Shown here: positions 1 to 9,464 of the stretch, in pieces
Layout: each line of letters opens with the position of its first letter
Numbering within the stretch: position 1 is the first letter of the stretch
Virus record (IMG/VR): IMGVR_UViG_3300037247_000411
Location: 1 to 47,932 of that record
DNA length: 47,932 nt
Reading direction: 5' to 3' (one strand)
DNA from: a virus
Program-made: the position numbers and the translations under genes
Notes under the pieces: generated by a model
Database searches by the model: none
What the model saw: only the letters and a program-made list of their open reading frames with translations
Told to the model about the DNA's origin: nothing

Positions 1-213
1 ATTGGTTGGGAAGCACATGGAGAAATAATAAATAATATAAAGGAAAGTCTTGAGGTAACACTAAACTATAAGGGTAGAGAATTTATAATACCTGTTGCGT
101 GTAAACTTGGCTATAACCTTTATGATGTTAAAGAAATTAAATTGACTAATCAAGAGGATGTAGGACAAGAAATTGAACGAGCAATCGAAGAACTTAAAGA
201 AGGTAAGTTGTAA
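1..213 (+). CDS. DNA polymerase (UDG-exo-PolA fusion), C-terminal fragment
   Basis: The window opens inside the polymerase gene. The reading frame begins at base 1 and encodes the last 70 residues of the protein found complete at 44930-47344. It is cut by the window edge, not by mutation. Compared with the complete copy it differs at V/I and Y/C positions near the start. The fragment lies just past polymerase motif C and contains no catalytic residue of its own. On the circular map it is the same gene. Confidence 0.9.
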   Translation: MGWEAHGEIINNIKESLEVTLNYKGREFIIPVACKLGYNLYDVKEIKLTNQEDVGQEIERAIEELKEGKL

Positions 214-403
214 AAATAAGGAAGAGGCACTTGACCAGATAAATAAGTTTATTAGTAAAGACTGTAGTGAAGGAGGTAAACATACCTTTTACAAAGTAGA
301 GATAACGTATGGGTGTCCTAAATGTGGTAGCACCTTCTCCGTTGATAAACAAATCATAGCGACTGTAGATATAGATAGGCTTATCAATGGCAAGAAAACT
401 TAG
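173..403 (+). CDS. Small zinc-ribbon-like protein
   Basis: A 76-residue protein of unknown role. A C-P-K-C pair near residues 48-51, inside a YGCPKCG context, suggests half of a zinc knuckle, and a third Cys lies near residue 31. The only usable start is TTG at 173, which overlaps the polymerase 3' end by 41 nt; the stop overlaps the next gene by 17 nt, so translation is probably coupled. The second copy at 47304-47534 differs at five residues (N/T, D/E, K/E, S/N, A/K) but keeps the CxxC, evidence that the gene is expressed. The exact start is uncertain. Confidence 0.7.
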   Translation: MNEQSKNLKKVSCKNKEEALDQINKFISKDCSEGGKHTFYKVEITYGCPKCGSTFSVDKQIIATVDIDRLINGKKT

Positions 404-1664
404 TAACTGGTTAGAGTCCTACCTAAAGTACACGCTTAATAGTGAACCACCAGACCTCTATCGTTTATGGGTAGGCATATCTGTTATTGCTTCTGTACTT
501 CAAAGAAGGGTTTATTTAAAGTGGGAAAAGAAAACGTTTCCTAATATGTATATAGTCTTAGTCGGTCCGAGTGGTAAGTGCAGGAAGGGGACTGCCATGT
601 ATCCTGGACAAGCTCTTCTCAGAGGTATTGGTATTAACATGAGCGCAGATTCTATAACAAGAGAAGCGCTTATACAAGATATAAAAGGAGCTGAGGAGAC
701 TGATATTAATGTAAAAGACCATGTTATAAACATACATAGCTCGTTGACGATATTTAGTAAAGAGTTAACAGTATTCTTAGGGTATAATAATGCACCACTT
801 ATGAGCGCACTCACTGACTGGTATGACTGTGATGATAGGTGGACATATAGAACAAAGCACATGGGTACTGATGAGATTATAAATGTTTGGGTTAACCTGA
901 TTGGAGCAACAACACCTGAATTGATACAGACAGCCCTTCCCCAAGATGCTATTGGTGGGGGGTTGTCTAGCCGTATCATATTTGTCTATGAAGAAGATAA
1001 AGGTAAGATTGTACCAGCTCCTTTCCTAACACCTTTAGATAAGAAGCTTCGGAAAAGTCTTGAAGAAGACTTAGGTAAACTACAAATGATGAGTGGTGAG
1101 TTTAAAATTACGGAAGAGTTTATGAACTACTGGATAGATTGGTATACAAACCAAACAAAGAATCCACCAGTAATGGACTCTAAGTTTAGTGGTTACTTAG
1201 AACGGAGACCTCACCATGTGCTTAAGCTAAGTATGATATTAAGTGCCGCAGAGGATGACTCACTACTGGTTGAGATTAGACATATGAAGGAAGCAATAAC
1301 TATCCTTGAACAGACAGAAGTCAAGATGCCCTATACATTTAGCGGTATGGGTCAGAGCGACCTGTCTGAAGTAACTGATAGGGTTATAAGAACATTAGCG
1401 ATAAGGGGTAAGATTAGTCAATCAGAGCTGTTAAGGCTATTCTACTTAGACGCTGACAAGCTAACACTATCAAGGATAATTGATACGTTGGTAAGTATGG
1501 GTGTAGTCAAACCACACTACATTGGTAATGAAGCTATCCTTGAGTATGTTAGTAAAGAGGAAAGAGAAAGGAAGGAAGCGAAGGAAAAGAAAAGGCTAGT
1601 TGTCCGAAAAACGGACGACCAGACTACCTTAAAATTGAAGGATAGGGATGAACAAAAAGATTAA
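387..1664 (+). CDS. DUF3987-type helicase/primase-associated ATPase
   Basis: A 425-residue protein likely to act at the replication fork. The N-terminal part (residues 20-75) reads like phage DUF3987 proteins: a PPDLYRLWVGISVIAS segment, then a variant P-loop GPSGKCRKGT at residues 60-69. The C-terminal third has a winged-helix pattern (from about DRVIRTLAIRGKISQSEL to GVVKPHYIGNEAILEY), then a charged tail. DUF3987 proteins are often found with phage replication genes and treated as putative primase-helicases; that activity is inferred. It directly follows the polymerase and zinc-ribbon genes. Start ATG at 387 overlaps the upstream gene. The gene's 3' end contains one of the 33-bp palindromic elements. 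It is the only helicase candidate in the genome. Confidence 0.7.
   Translation: MARKLSNWLESYLKYTLNSEPPDLYRLWVGISVIASVLQRRVYLKWEKKTFPNMYIVLVGPSGKCRKGTAMYPGQALLRGIGINMSADSITREALIQDIKGAEETDINVKDHVINIHSSLTIFSKELTVFLGYNNAPLMSALTDWYDCDDRWTYRTKHMGTDEIINVWVNLIGATTPELIQTALPQDAIGGGLSSRIIFVYEEDKGKIVPAPFLTPLDKKLRKSLEEDLGKLQMMSGEFKITEEFMNYWIDWYTNQTKNPPVMDSKFSGYLERRPHHVLKLSMILSAAEDDSLLVEIRHMKEAITILEQTEVKMPYTFSGMGQSDLSEVTDRVIRTLAIRGKISQSELLRLFYLDADKLTLSRIIDTLVSMGVVKPHYIGNEAILEYVSKEERERKEAKEKKRLVVRKTDDQTTLKLKDRDEQKD
1593..1625. repeat. 33-bp palindromic element, copy 1
   Basis: The core is GTTGTCCGAA, a central A, then AACGGACGAC, with AGGCT and AGACT at the outer ends. It lies in the last codons of the DUF3987-type gene and ends 22 nt before the start codon at 1648. 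The right inner arm departs from the consensus TTCGGACAAC at three positions, but GTTGTCCG still pairs with CGGACGAC through one G-T wobble. Confidence 0.8.
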
Positions 1665-1944
1665 TAAAAGTATGGGTCTAGTAGAGTTTATAGAGACTTT
1701 TTTTGATAAAGAACTTACACCTTTACAAAAAGCTATAGCTAAGAAATTTACAATAACGAAAACGGCTAAGCAAAAGAAGAGACCTGGAGCTATACTTAGA
1801 TGGTTCAGACGTTTGTGGTGTAAGATAAGAGGTATACACTATGTGGAAGTACATGGTATGGGAAGGGGTACTAAAGATGTTGGTGTACGCTTTACATCAG
1901 TAATAATAGATGACTTAGAAGAAGAGGAGGAAGATAATGAGTAG
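1648..1944 (+). CDS. Hypothetical protein, basic core with acidic tail
   Basis: A 98-residue protein I do not recognise. The middle is strongly basic with several Trp and Arg residues (around ILRWFRRLWCKIRG), and the last ten residues are nearly all Glu and Asp. It overlaps the preceding gene by 17 nt, has an AGGATAGGG ribosome site and follows palindromic element 1. The Glu codons at its end supply the GAGGAGGAAG ribosome site of the next gene. Confidence 0.75.
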   Translation: MNKKINKSMGLVEFIETFFDKELTPLQKAIAKKFTITKTAKQKKRPGAILRWFRRLWCKIRGIHYVEVHGMGRGTKDVGVRFTSVIIDDLEEEEEDNE

Positions 1945-2230
1945 AACAGTACTAACAATAGAACAATTAGATAATGATATTAACAGCGATAAAATCCTAG
2001 CTCTTGGTTATGCTAAGGATAACCTTGAAGGGCTACATATGACTGGCTCTGGAAAAGAACTACATTGGATATTAAAGATAGGAACAGCTCATGACTGGTG
2101 TGTATACTGTCATTGGTCAGATAAAAGTACTCAGTATGTTTTATCTAATGGAGACAAGGTTTTTGATAGAAACAATATAAATAATATCTTAGATATAACT
2201 GATGAGGTCTGGGCAAGGTATAGAGATTAA
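1937..2230 (+). CDS. Hypothetical protein
   Basis: A 97-residue protein without recognised motif. It is aromatic-rich in the centre (LHWILKIGTAHDWCVYCHWSDK region, residues 42-63) with two Cys and two His that could bind metal, though the spacing fits no family I know. A strong GAGGAGG site precedes ATG 1937, and the gene overlaps its upstream neighbour by 8 nt. It belongs to the chain of small genes at the end of the rightward arm. Confidence 0.75.
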   Translation: MSRTVLTIEQLDNDINSDKILALGYAKDNLEGLHMTGSGKELHWILKIGTAHDWCVYCHWSDKSTQYVLSNGDKVFDRNNINNILDITDEVWARYRD

Positions 2231-2231
2231 G

Positions 2232-2519
2232 ATGATATATATTAATACAAAGACAAATATAATTAGTATAGATAGGTTTTTAAGTGTATGGGCTGAATGG
2301 CAGTTTAATCCAAGCATATTTAGCTTTAAAAATAATGAAGCAGAGATGGCTATACCTAAATACTTGTATGACTATATCTTTCTTAGTCACTGGGATATTG
2401 ACCCATTAGAAAGGTCAGCTAAAAGACCTGATTGGACGCCAGAACTCGAACCTTTTTATGGAGACTGTATAAAATACACTTCATCCTTTGGCTCATTTAT
2501 ATTTAACCTCCAACAATAG
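2232..2519 (+). CDS. Hypothetical protein
   Basis: A 95-residue protein of unknown role when started at ATG 2232, one base after the upstream stop. An in-frame ATG at 2202 would add ten residues and overlap the upstream gene by 29 nt; I prefer 2232 because such tight junctions are the rule here. The protein is rich in Trp, Tyr and Phe and has no clear motif. Confidence 0.7.
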   Translation: MIYINTKTNIISIDRFLSVWAEWQFNPSIFSFKNNEAEMAIPKYLYDYIFLSHWDIDPLERSAKRPDWTPELEPFYGDCIKYTSSFGSFIFNLQQ

Positions 2520-2528
2520 AGTCTGGAC

Positions 2529-2747
2529 ATGAAAGTAATGTTTGATAATGGAGAAATTATAGACGAAGCTGTGGGAGTAGAGTTTGCTAAGAAAGCCTTT
2601 GGTCGTGCAAGAACTATAAGTATTGACAGAACTGAAATAATATTCTTTACTGCTAAAGGCGGACTATGGAATAACTATGCTAAGTATCTTAGAGATTATA
2701 TACTAGAAGACCAAGCTAAAATTATAGGTATTAATGAGGATAAATGA
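2529..2747 (+). CDS. Hypothetical protein
   Basis: A 72-residue unknown protein beginning MKVMFDNGEIIDEAVGVEFA. The pattern suggests a small alpha/beta fold. Its TAA overlaps the ATG of the next gene by 4 nt. No motif assigns a role. Confidence 0.7.
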   Translation: MKVMFDNGEIIDEAVGVEFAKKAFGRARTISIDRTEIIFFTAKGGLWNNYAKYLRDYILEDQAKIIGINEDK

Positions 2748-2956
2748 TGTGTGAAAAGAAATACACAAAAAAAGACATTGATAAAATAGCAGATAATGTT
2801 GTTCTCTTTGCAAAGATATTCTTAGGGTTTGAATTGGATAGAGCCAACACAAGGTTGATGAGAAGATTTATAGATATAGAAGCCAGTGAGTTAAGGTATT
2901 CTTATGAACAAACTCTTGGTTTTAATGATAGTGTTTGGAATATTGAGGAGGACTAA
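2744..2956 (+). CDS. Hypothetical protein, last gene of the rightward arm
   Basis: A 70-residue, probably helical unknown protein (MCEKKYTKKDIDKIADNVVL and on). ATG codons at 2744 and 2747 are both possible, with a GAGGA site upstream. Its stop codon overlaps the stop codon of the leftward 1323-residue gene (2953-2956), so the two genome arms meet tail to tail with no room for a terminator. Confidence 0.7.
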   Translation: MMCEKKYTKKDIDKIADNVVLFAKIFLGFELDRANTRLMRRFIDIEASELRYSYEQTLGFNDSVWNIEED

Positions 2957-5900
2957 TCAAGCTCATCAAGTTCACCATACATATCTACATTGTAGGACTT
3001 AAGTATTTTGTTAACCTTTTTTAGAAGCTCCTTATACCGCTCTTCAAGTACAGCGTTAGGAACTTCACCAATATCTTTATAAACATTATTAATATCTTCA
3101 TGGAAGAAAGCCTTAAGGCGTTGTATTGAGTTGGACATTCTAACTTCCTTAGGCATTCTTAGATAGGTAAAAGTAAAGTATCTTGTAAGAAGCTCTGATG
3201 TTTGTCCTATCTCTTTCTTAAGCTGTTCCCTAGCATCTGCACTTTCAACCTCACCACCATATATTTTAAGTATAGGTAGCAATCCCTTAATCATATAGGC
3301 TGTCATCTTCATAAGCTTACCCTCATAAGGTTCTAGGTGTCCGTAGATAGGTGAGCCATCTGATTTTTCATTACTAGCTATAGCAAAGCTTACACGATAA
3401 AGAGGATGTATTTCCCAGCTGTTACTTTTTACTAACTGCATCATAGCATTATCTACCTCTGGACCGAAGGCTTCGTTAGCTCTGTACGCATACTTGAGGA
3501 ACATATTATGAGGAGCACTAAATGTAAGCACCGATTCCTTTTTACCTTCTTCAGTCTCTACCTCTTTAACATACCTACGACCAAACTGGTCTCTGTCATA
3601 TCCAAGACTCATCATAAGCATATCCCAAGCGCCAAGCATAGCTACCATCCTGAGGACAGCATAAAAGTTATTCTTAGCATCAGCCGAAGTCTTGATGGTT
3701 GGCGCTATTGTCTGACCAAATCCATGTATCATATTTATATAGAGCTTACCCATAGCTACCTTAAAGGTAGGTGTAAAGAACAAACGGTTCATCTGATTCC
3801 TTGTCCTTGCAGGTACACCGGCATAGTCACCATGAAACAAAGCAGCTCTTTGTGCAGCCTTCTCAGGAGACAACCCCTTCTTATCAATCAAGTAGTTATA
3901 GGAGTACATTCTAATAATACCATCTAGTTGCCATGCAGTATTCCAAGACAGCGTGTAAACAGCCTTAAAGATTTTAACAGGATTAACAGTTGCAAAGTTT
4001 GTAATCAAGTTCCTGAGTTCTGGTGTACCAGAAGCCATAGTATTCATCTGTTCCTGATAGTTCTGTAATGGGTTAGGATATGGTGTTGAAGTAAGACCAT
4101 TACTAACTGCGCCTTGATACTTAGCATCCTTTGTTACAACGCTTCTTATTGCACTTCTAAATCTCTTATCAGAAATAAGTCCTATACCACCACCAATAAA
4201 TCCTCCTAATGCACCACCAACAACTCCGCCAACAGCTCCTACCTTAGCACCAACACCTGCACCGGTCAACATACGAGCTGTGAGACCTGTGGTACTTCCT
4301 AACATAACGCCCTGTATGATGTCATACATGGGCAGGAACAACGGATTATAGAATTGTGTCATCTTAGTAATATTTAAAATTTTCGACGGTATGCCCAAGT
4401 TATCTGCCCTTCGGGTGATACCATCTAAATATTGAAAAAAGTCGTTCTTGACCATGTAATCGTACAAAAATGGGGTATATATGGGGGTGTTTACGAACCC
4501 AGCGTTGTTCATAGTCTTAGTCCAATGCTTATTGACCTTACCATTCTTATCCCTCTTTTTCTTCACAGCGATGCCATCCTCTATCAGCGCTTCCCTCAAG
4601 TTCAGGAACGCAAGGTCTTTACCTTTCTTCCTTGCATACGAAGCAAGTATATCTCCCATGCGTACATCACTCTCCTTGATGTCAAGCCCATGCTTCTTAT
4701 CAAACAAGTCAGCTATCATAAAGGTCTGTCTTTTCTTAGCGGCAAGTATAGATAGAACCTGTCTGCCAAGCTCTGGCTTATGTGCAAGGATAGAGTTGAG
4801 CCAAAGATTAATGGGTATTGGAAGGAAGTGCATACCTTTAGCTCTCTCTATCATTTCTTCAATTTTCCTAATTCTTTCAGAGTGTTTAATTCTTGCCTTG
4901 TTACCACGAACAGTCTTGCTTTGAAGCTCAGCCAGCCTTGTGTGAAGTGTATCCATTATCCTTTCTTCAAAGCCTAGAGTAAGACCACCAGTAGTCTTGT
5001 AGGACTTCAAGGACTCTTTCATATAATTACGGAGTAGGACTTTAGCCGGTTGAAGTATCTCCTTCTCTTCTACAGTAAGCAGATTCCACTTAGCATCATC
5101 TTCATAAAGGAACACAAGCTCATTAAGTTTCTCTATAGTATGCTTCCTTGAGACACCTTGAGACTTTATACTCTTATACATATCTCCATAAAGTCGTAGA
5201 CCCTCAACCTCATTTTGCTTTCCTATAGAATGAATTAACTTAGCAGCAAGCCCTGTATTAGGAGCATCCTTAAATCTATATTGTATATCAAGTTTCCTAC
5301 CTATCTTATTCATACCCTCCTTAAAGTATGTATATGGCATGGCTAAGTATTCTGTATAGGCTGCCTGTCTATCCTGTAGGGCTTGGAAGTTTTCAAAAGC
5401 TTTATCCTTTCTCGTTTCTTCATAGGTGGTAAGCATCTGGTTAAACATCCTAGATACTTCCTTATTCATAGTAGCATCTTTGTCTTGTAGCTTAGCTGAC
5501 TTATAAACATTGGACATCCAAGCGTTGAAGTCAACAAATAAACCCTTCATTTCCTTATTGGTTGTCTTACCCTTTGTAATATAAGCTTGGAAGGATTCTG
5601 CAAACTTCTTTGAGTGTTCCTCTGTCCACTCACCCTCACCAACCTTGAACAGCTTGTTAGCGATAGCTTGTTCATCAGCATCCAGAGTTCGTGCGTATAT
5701 ATGACCTATTGATTGTATCAGGTCTGGGAATGTCTGTTCCCCTAAGCTATTATTAAGCAACCTTGCGTTGCCACCAAATAGCTCATCTTGTACAGCAGGA
5801 TTTTCAAGTACCTCATTAACTTCCATACCCATCTTGTTAGCCCTTGCAACCAACAACATTGTAACACCAATCGCTTCATCCTTACTAACATTAGGCATCT

Positions 5901-6924
5901 TTGTTTGTATATCTCTTATGAGTTGGTTCGATGTTTCTTTATTAAGATACTCTCCACTCATCCTAATAAGGTCGTTCTTATCAACACCAAGCTTTAAACC
6001 CTTACCTGCTCCACCAAGTATAAGACCACCGACTGCTCCCATCTTCATAGCTTGAGCAAGTCCTTCAGTAAGACCTTCAAGGGTACGCTTATCAGGATTG
6101 TATACAGATTCTATAAAATTATTAATGGTATTCTCAACACCTTCCTCACCAGCTTCTATACCAGCAGAGAGTGCTCCACTCTTAACCACTTCTTTCGTTA
6201 TAAGCTTAGTAGCAAGCGTTAGGTTCTTAGCACGGTAAGCATCACCAATCTCCTTGAGTGCTACCTTTGTCATACCTTGTATAAACTTCCTACCTATAAT
6301 CTTAGCACCTAACATCTCTGATGCTCCAATGGCAAGACCTGCTCCAACTGCAACAGAACTTTCTACTGCTGGACTAAACTCCTTTCCACTCTCATCTTCA
6401 TAAAGCCTTAAGTCTCTAAGTGCTCCACCTGCTCCACCAAGCACATAATATCCAAGTGCTCCAATGGCAAGTATACCGGCTAGAACTGGAGACCCAACCA
6501 CACCAGCACCTATGGCAAGGGCGGTTGGTGCTATGCTACTAAGTGTGTGACCAAAGAAAGCAGAAGCACCATCATCAGTTTTATACTCCCTTTCTGCTTC
6601 CTGTAATGTCCTAAGCCCAGCAACATGCTGACCCTTAAGTTCTTGGTAGGAAGATTTAGTGCCAACAATCATATCTTTATATACAGTTCTAAAGAAGTTA
6701 GTTAGCGCATCAACATCTTCCTCAGGGTTATCATCTATGGATATAGGAGGTATGCCAAACTGTAGGCTTGGGGCTGGTAAACCGGAGGGAGTGGAAAGCC
6801 CATCTAATGATAAAAGCTTCCCAGACCCATCCGGCGGAGCTGGCGTTAGACCAGACTTCTTTTCATCACTTAACCTTACGGCTAATGGCGATTGTAAATC
6901 TTTAAATACAAACTCTTGAGGCAT
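2953..6924 (-). CDS. Large internal virion / ejection protein
   Basis: At 1323 residues this is the largest protein of the genome. The N-terminus is Pro/Gly-rich; residues about 130-175 and 200-215 are small-residue hydrophobic stretches (IAPTALAIGAGVVGS; LAIGALGYYVLGGAGG), and a long Gly-rich segment follows past the middle (AGVGAKVGAVGGVVGGALGG). Such membrane-compatible segments in a very large helical protein at the end of a podovirus structural arm match ejection proteins analogous to T7 gp16. The C-terminal part may contain an LPD-type (large polyvalent protein) domain, which I could not confirm. I see no lytic transglycosylase motif. It overlaps the upstream gene by 1 nt (TAATG). Confidence 0.7.
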   Translation of the reverse strand: MPQEFVFKDLQSPLAVRLSDEKKSGLTPAPPDGSGKLLSLDGLSTPSGLPAPSLQFGIPPISIDDNPEEDVDALTNFFRTVYKDMIVGTKSSYQELKGQHVAGLRTLQEAEREYKTDDGASAFFGHTLSSIAPTALAIGAGVVGSPVLAGILAIGALGYYVLGGAGGALRDLRLYEDESGKEFSPAVESSVAVGAGLAIGASEMLGAKIIGRKFIQGMTKVALKEIGDAYRAKNLTLATKLITKEVVKSGALSAGIEAGEEGVENTINNFIESVYNPDKRTLEGLTEGLAQAMKMGAVGGLILGGAGKGLKLGVDKNDLIRMSGEYLNKETSNQLIRDIQTKMPNVSKDEAIGVTMLLVARANKMGMEVNEVLENPAVQDELFGGNARLLNNSLGEQTFPDLIQSIGHIYARTLDADEQAIANKLFKVGEGEWTEEHSKKFAESFQAYITKGKTTNKEMKGLFVDFNAWMSNVYKSAKLQDKDATMNKEVSRMFNQMLTTYEETRKDKAFENFQALQDRQAAYTEYLAMPYTYFKEGMNKIGRKLDIQYRFKDAPNTGLAAKLIHSIGKQNEVEGLRLYGDMYKSIKSQGVSRKHTIEKLNELVFLYEDDAKWNLLTVEEKEILQPAKVLLRNYMKESLKSYKTTGGLTLGFEERIMDTLHTRLAELQSKTVRGNKARIKHSERIRKIEEMIERAKGMHFLPIPINLWLNSILAHKPELGRQVLSILAAKKRQTFMIADLFDKKHGLDIKESDVRMGDILASYARKKGKDLAFLNLREALIEDGIAVKKKRDKNGKVNKHWTKTMNNAGFVNTPIYTPFLYDYMVKNDFFQYLDGITRRADNLGIPSKILNITKMTQFYNPLFLPMYDIIQGVMLGSTTGLTARMLTGAGVGAKVGAVGGVVGGALGGFIGGGIGLISDKRFRSAIRSVVTKDAKYQGAVSNGLTSTPYPNPLQNYQEQMNTMASGTPELRNLITNFATVNPVKIFKAVYTLSWNTAWQLDGIIRMYSYNYLIDKKGLSPEKAAQRAALFHGDYAGVPARTRNQMNRLFFTPTFKVAMGKLYINMIHGFGQTIAPTIKTSADAKNNFYAVLRMVAMLGAWDMLMMSLGYDRDQFGRRYVKEVETEEGKKESVLTFSAPHNMFLKYAYRANEAFGPEVDNAMMQLVKSNSWEIHPLYRVSFAIASNEKSDGSPIYGHLEPYEGKLMKMTAYMIKGLLPILKIYGGEVESADAREQLKKEIGQTSELLTRYFTFTYLRMPKEVRMSNSIQRLKAFFHEDINNVYKDIGEVPNAVLEERYKELLKKVNKILKSYNVDMYGELDELD

Positions 6925-8003
6925 TACTGTATTTCCTTAACAACTTTATAACCATCAGCTTCTATCTGAACTACCACCCACTTACCATCTTTGATAGCCA
7001 TATACATTTCACCTTCTTGAATATCTTTACTATCTTCCGGTAGGTCTGGGAAGTGTAACCTAAACCATTCAGGACTCATTCCTTTACTTTGCGTAAGCTC
7101 CTCTCTCCAATAGTCTTGCCTCAACTTCGTTGTCTGACCTGGACTCATCCTGTGCATAATACCTTCTTCATCTTTAATCTTTTCGTCTACAGCCTTAGAC
7201 ATTCTGTCATAAAGTTTTATTTGGTTCTGGTAAGCACTAGTATCAAACTCACCCTTTAACTTAACTGCCTCAAGTCTAAACTCCATCTCCATACGTTTAG
7301 TACCCCTTTGGAACTCAAGCGTTTCTAAGTCAGGTAACCTTTTTTCTATATTAGAATAAAGCTCCTGTGAAGCAGCATCCCTATACTTCGACAATGCAAC
7401 CTCAGATTTCTCTTCTGTTGTTTGTTCTCTTTCCTCAATAACAAGTTTACCCTCTGCTCTCTTTTCCGCAAGTGCTCGAGACTTCATAGCTACAGGAAGT
7501 AGACTAACTCCTGGAATCTTTGATACATCCTCACCTGCATCTAAAGCAGACATATAATCCTCAAACACACTACTCTGTATCTGTTCAATAGCAGCCTGAC
7601 CAAGCATACCACCAACAGAGTCCTTGCCTCCTATAGACGCTCCTAGTGCAGCAAGCATATAGGAAAATTCAGGACTTTGTAAAAACTCACCTGTCTGTCT
7701 TGTGAACTTTTGTCCTTCAGTTTCTACGGTAGCATCAAACTCCATAGTTGGAGCTTCCTCAGCAAATAGTAAAGGCATCTCCATATCCTCATCTGGAGTT
7801 CTCCTTAGGGCAGTTGGAAGTCCCAGACCTTCACTTCTCACATCAGACAGTTGTACTCGTGGCTTTTGTAACTCTGTAACTATATCTAACTGTGGTAAGA
7901 TTTCTTCATCTCTATCCTTGTTGATAAAGTCAAAGGGTCTGACAAGCTGAGTTTTCTTAGGTATCTTTATACCAAAGATTTGTTCAATTATATTTTTAGG
8001 CAT
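6924..8003 (-). CDS. Putative internal virion protein
   Basis: A 359-residue protein between two other probable ejection proteins. The first 110 residues are poorly structured and Pro/acidic-rich; residues about 160-290 are charged and helical, probably coiled coil (EEREQTTEEKSEVALSKYRD; LEFQRGTKRMEMEFRLEAVK); the end is a compact beta stretch (MYMAIKDGKWVVVQIEADGY). Its stop and the next gene's ATG share a base. Position and coiled coil suggest a role like T7 gp15; the sequence alone does not prove it. Confidence 0.55.
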   Translation of the reverse strand: MPKNIIEQIFGIKIPKKTQLVRPFDFINKDRDEEILPQLDIVTELQKPRVQLSDVRSEGLGLPTALRRTPDEDMEMPLLFAEEAPTMEFDATVETEGQKFTRQTGEFLQSPEFSYMLAALGASIGGKDSVGGMLGQAAIEQIQSSVFEDYMSALDAGEDVSKIPGVSLLPVAMKSRALAEKRAEGKLVIEEREQTTEEKSEVALSKYRDAASQELYSNIEKRLPDLETLEFQRGTKRMEMEFRLEAVKLKGEFDTSAYQNQIKLYDRMSKAVDEKIKDEEGIMHRMSPGQTTKLRQDYWREELTQSKGMSPEWFRLHFPDLPEDSKDIQEGEMYMAIKDGKWVVVQIEADGYKVVKEIQ

Positions 8004-8020
8004 TTTTCTCTCCTATATGT

Positions 8021-9463
8021 TTATGCACCTGCAAGGTATCCCCCTATTCCACCAAGAATTGCTCCAGCCGCTATTGCTGCCGGGCCTCCGCCTGACTGTA
8101 TTCCCAAAGCAGCTCCACCTAATGCTCCACCAAGAGCTGACTGAGAAGCTGACATTTTCTCTGGCATTATTTGTCCACCTGCACCAATACCGGATAGAAC
8201 ATTAGTTCCATACTGATATATGTTCATATCCCATAGGGTATTTTTAACGTCAAGGTCAAGCGTCCTATCAAGATACTCTTGTGAAGCTACAATTTTTAGT
8301 CTATTAAATTCTGCTATTAATGAAGCAAGGGCTCTACTCATGTCTACTGTTGTTAACTGATACCTCATCATTTCGGTTATACCAGCGTTAGTAGCCATCA
8401 CCCTTAGCTTCGTTTGGTTAAGAAGCATTTCAATCATAGATACAAGCGACTTAGTTATAAAGGTAACTTTCCTGTCTTCAAATGAATCCCTTAGTCTACG
8501 CTCAGTATCTGCTTTTCTAAAGTCAATTTCACCTGCAAGGTCTGATGTATTTTCTATGAACTCTTTCTGAATCCTTGCATGTAATCCAAGAAGGTTTCCA
8601 TGTATATTTGCCTCACCCCTTTCAATATCACCCCTTAAGGTAGCTATGTTCTGGATGAAATTCATACTTTCCTTCTCATACTCAACTCTAAGGTCAGCCC
8701 TAAACTTGTTAACATCTTGTACTCTCCTACGAGCCAGTAAAGATAAGCCCACCATATAGGCAGAACTATTAACAGCATTAATATCAGCCATACCACCGGC
8801 AAATCTTGCTACTTCCCTTTGATAACTTGGAAGCGTATCATCTTCATAAGCATCAACCTTATTTGCCATTTCACTATCGCTAAATATAGCATCACGTTTA
8901 GTCTTGGCATCATCTAGAACAGTAGTCCATTCTGTTATACCAGCTATGGCAACACCAGCGAAGGCATTTGTTATTGCTGTACCTGCCTTTGTTATGGCAG
9001 CATCTATAATAGATGCCCAAGTACCAAAGTACGCTATAATAGTAGATATATGACCGTCGGTAATAATAAGCGCCATTTCCGATTGTGCCTTAGTTGAAAG
9101 GCTTCCCCATGCAGCTGACATAGCAGTTGCTACTGTACCGTAGTCAGTATCAATAAGCGTCGCCACCTCTGTTATTGCCTTAGTCATATTTGACTTCCAA
9201 TCCGTCTCTGGGTCTAGTCCTTCAAGCTCATCTACAACGCTTTGGATAGAATCTTCTACTTCCTCAAGCCAATTTTCTGGGTCTACATAATCAAACCCTT
9301 CGAAAGGTGTAGCAGCTCCGAAAGCAGTATTCATAAGGTCTACAACACTAAAATCTATTACATCAGGTGTTCCTGATTGACCAAGCCATTCCTCATGAAC
9401 GGTTGTCATATAAGCTGGAAAACCTGTGCCGCTTGCTCCAAGTGAACTTCCACCTCTACTCAT
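8021..9463 (-). CDS. Putative internal virion protein, Gly/Ala-rich C-terminus
   Basis: A 480-residue protein. Residues about 90-200 hold Ala/Thr-rich helices, 220-380 are long charged helices likely to form coiled coil, and the last 60 residues are a Gly/Ala-rich hydrophobic tail (ALGGALGGAALGIQSGGG) that could enter a membrane. In podoviruses the gene after the tail-tube genes often encodes such an ejection protein (compare T7 gp14). It is followed by two more proteins of this type, together forming an internal core set. No enzyme motif seen. Confidence 0.6.
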   Translation of the reverse strand: MSRGGSSLGASGTGFPAYMTTVHEEWLGQSGTPDVIDFSVVDLMNTAFGAATPFEGFDYVDPENWLEEVEDSIQSVVDELEGLDPETDWKSNMTKAITEVATLIDTDYGTVATAMSAAWGSLSTKAQSEMALIITDGHISTIIAYFGTWASIIDAAITKAGTAITNAFAGVAIAGITEWTTVLDDAKTKRDAIFSDSEMANKVDAYEDDTLPSYQREVARFAGGMADINAVNSSAYMVGLSLLARRRVQDVNKFRADLRVEYEKESMNFIQNIATLRGDIERGEANIHGNLLGLHARIQKEFIENTSDLAGEIDFRKADTERRLRDSFEDRKVTFITKSLVSMIEMLLNQTKLRVMATNAGITEMMRYQLTTVDMSRALASLIAEFNRLKIVASQEYLDRTLDLDVKNTLWDMNIYQYGTNVLSGIGAGGQIMPEKMSASQSALGGALGGAALGIQSGGGPAAIAAGAILGGIGGYLAGA

Positions 9464-9464
9464 A

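Larger units (their letters stand above)
1..801. repeat. Left copy of imperfect terminal redundancy
   Basis: This segment matches 47132-47932 base for base with a constant offset of 47131 and no insertion or deletion. I count about 44 substitutions (about 94.5% identity). It covers the end of the DNA polymerase gene, the small zinc-ribbon gene and the first third of the DUF3987-type gene. A true phage terminal repeat would be identical after replication, so this is best read as the overlap of a circular or circularly permuted genome assembled from two related variants. Confidence 0.9.

Noticed and set aside
1-801. True direct terminal repeat
   Set aside because: Ends of one replicating molecule should be identical; 44 substitutions favour a mixed-variant assembly overlap.
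2195-2230. Hammerhead-like CTGATGAG
   Set aside because: No GAAA core or third stem; it is ordinary coding sequence.
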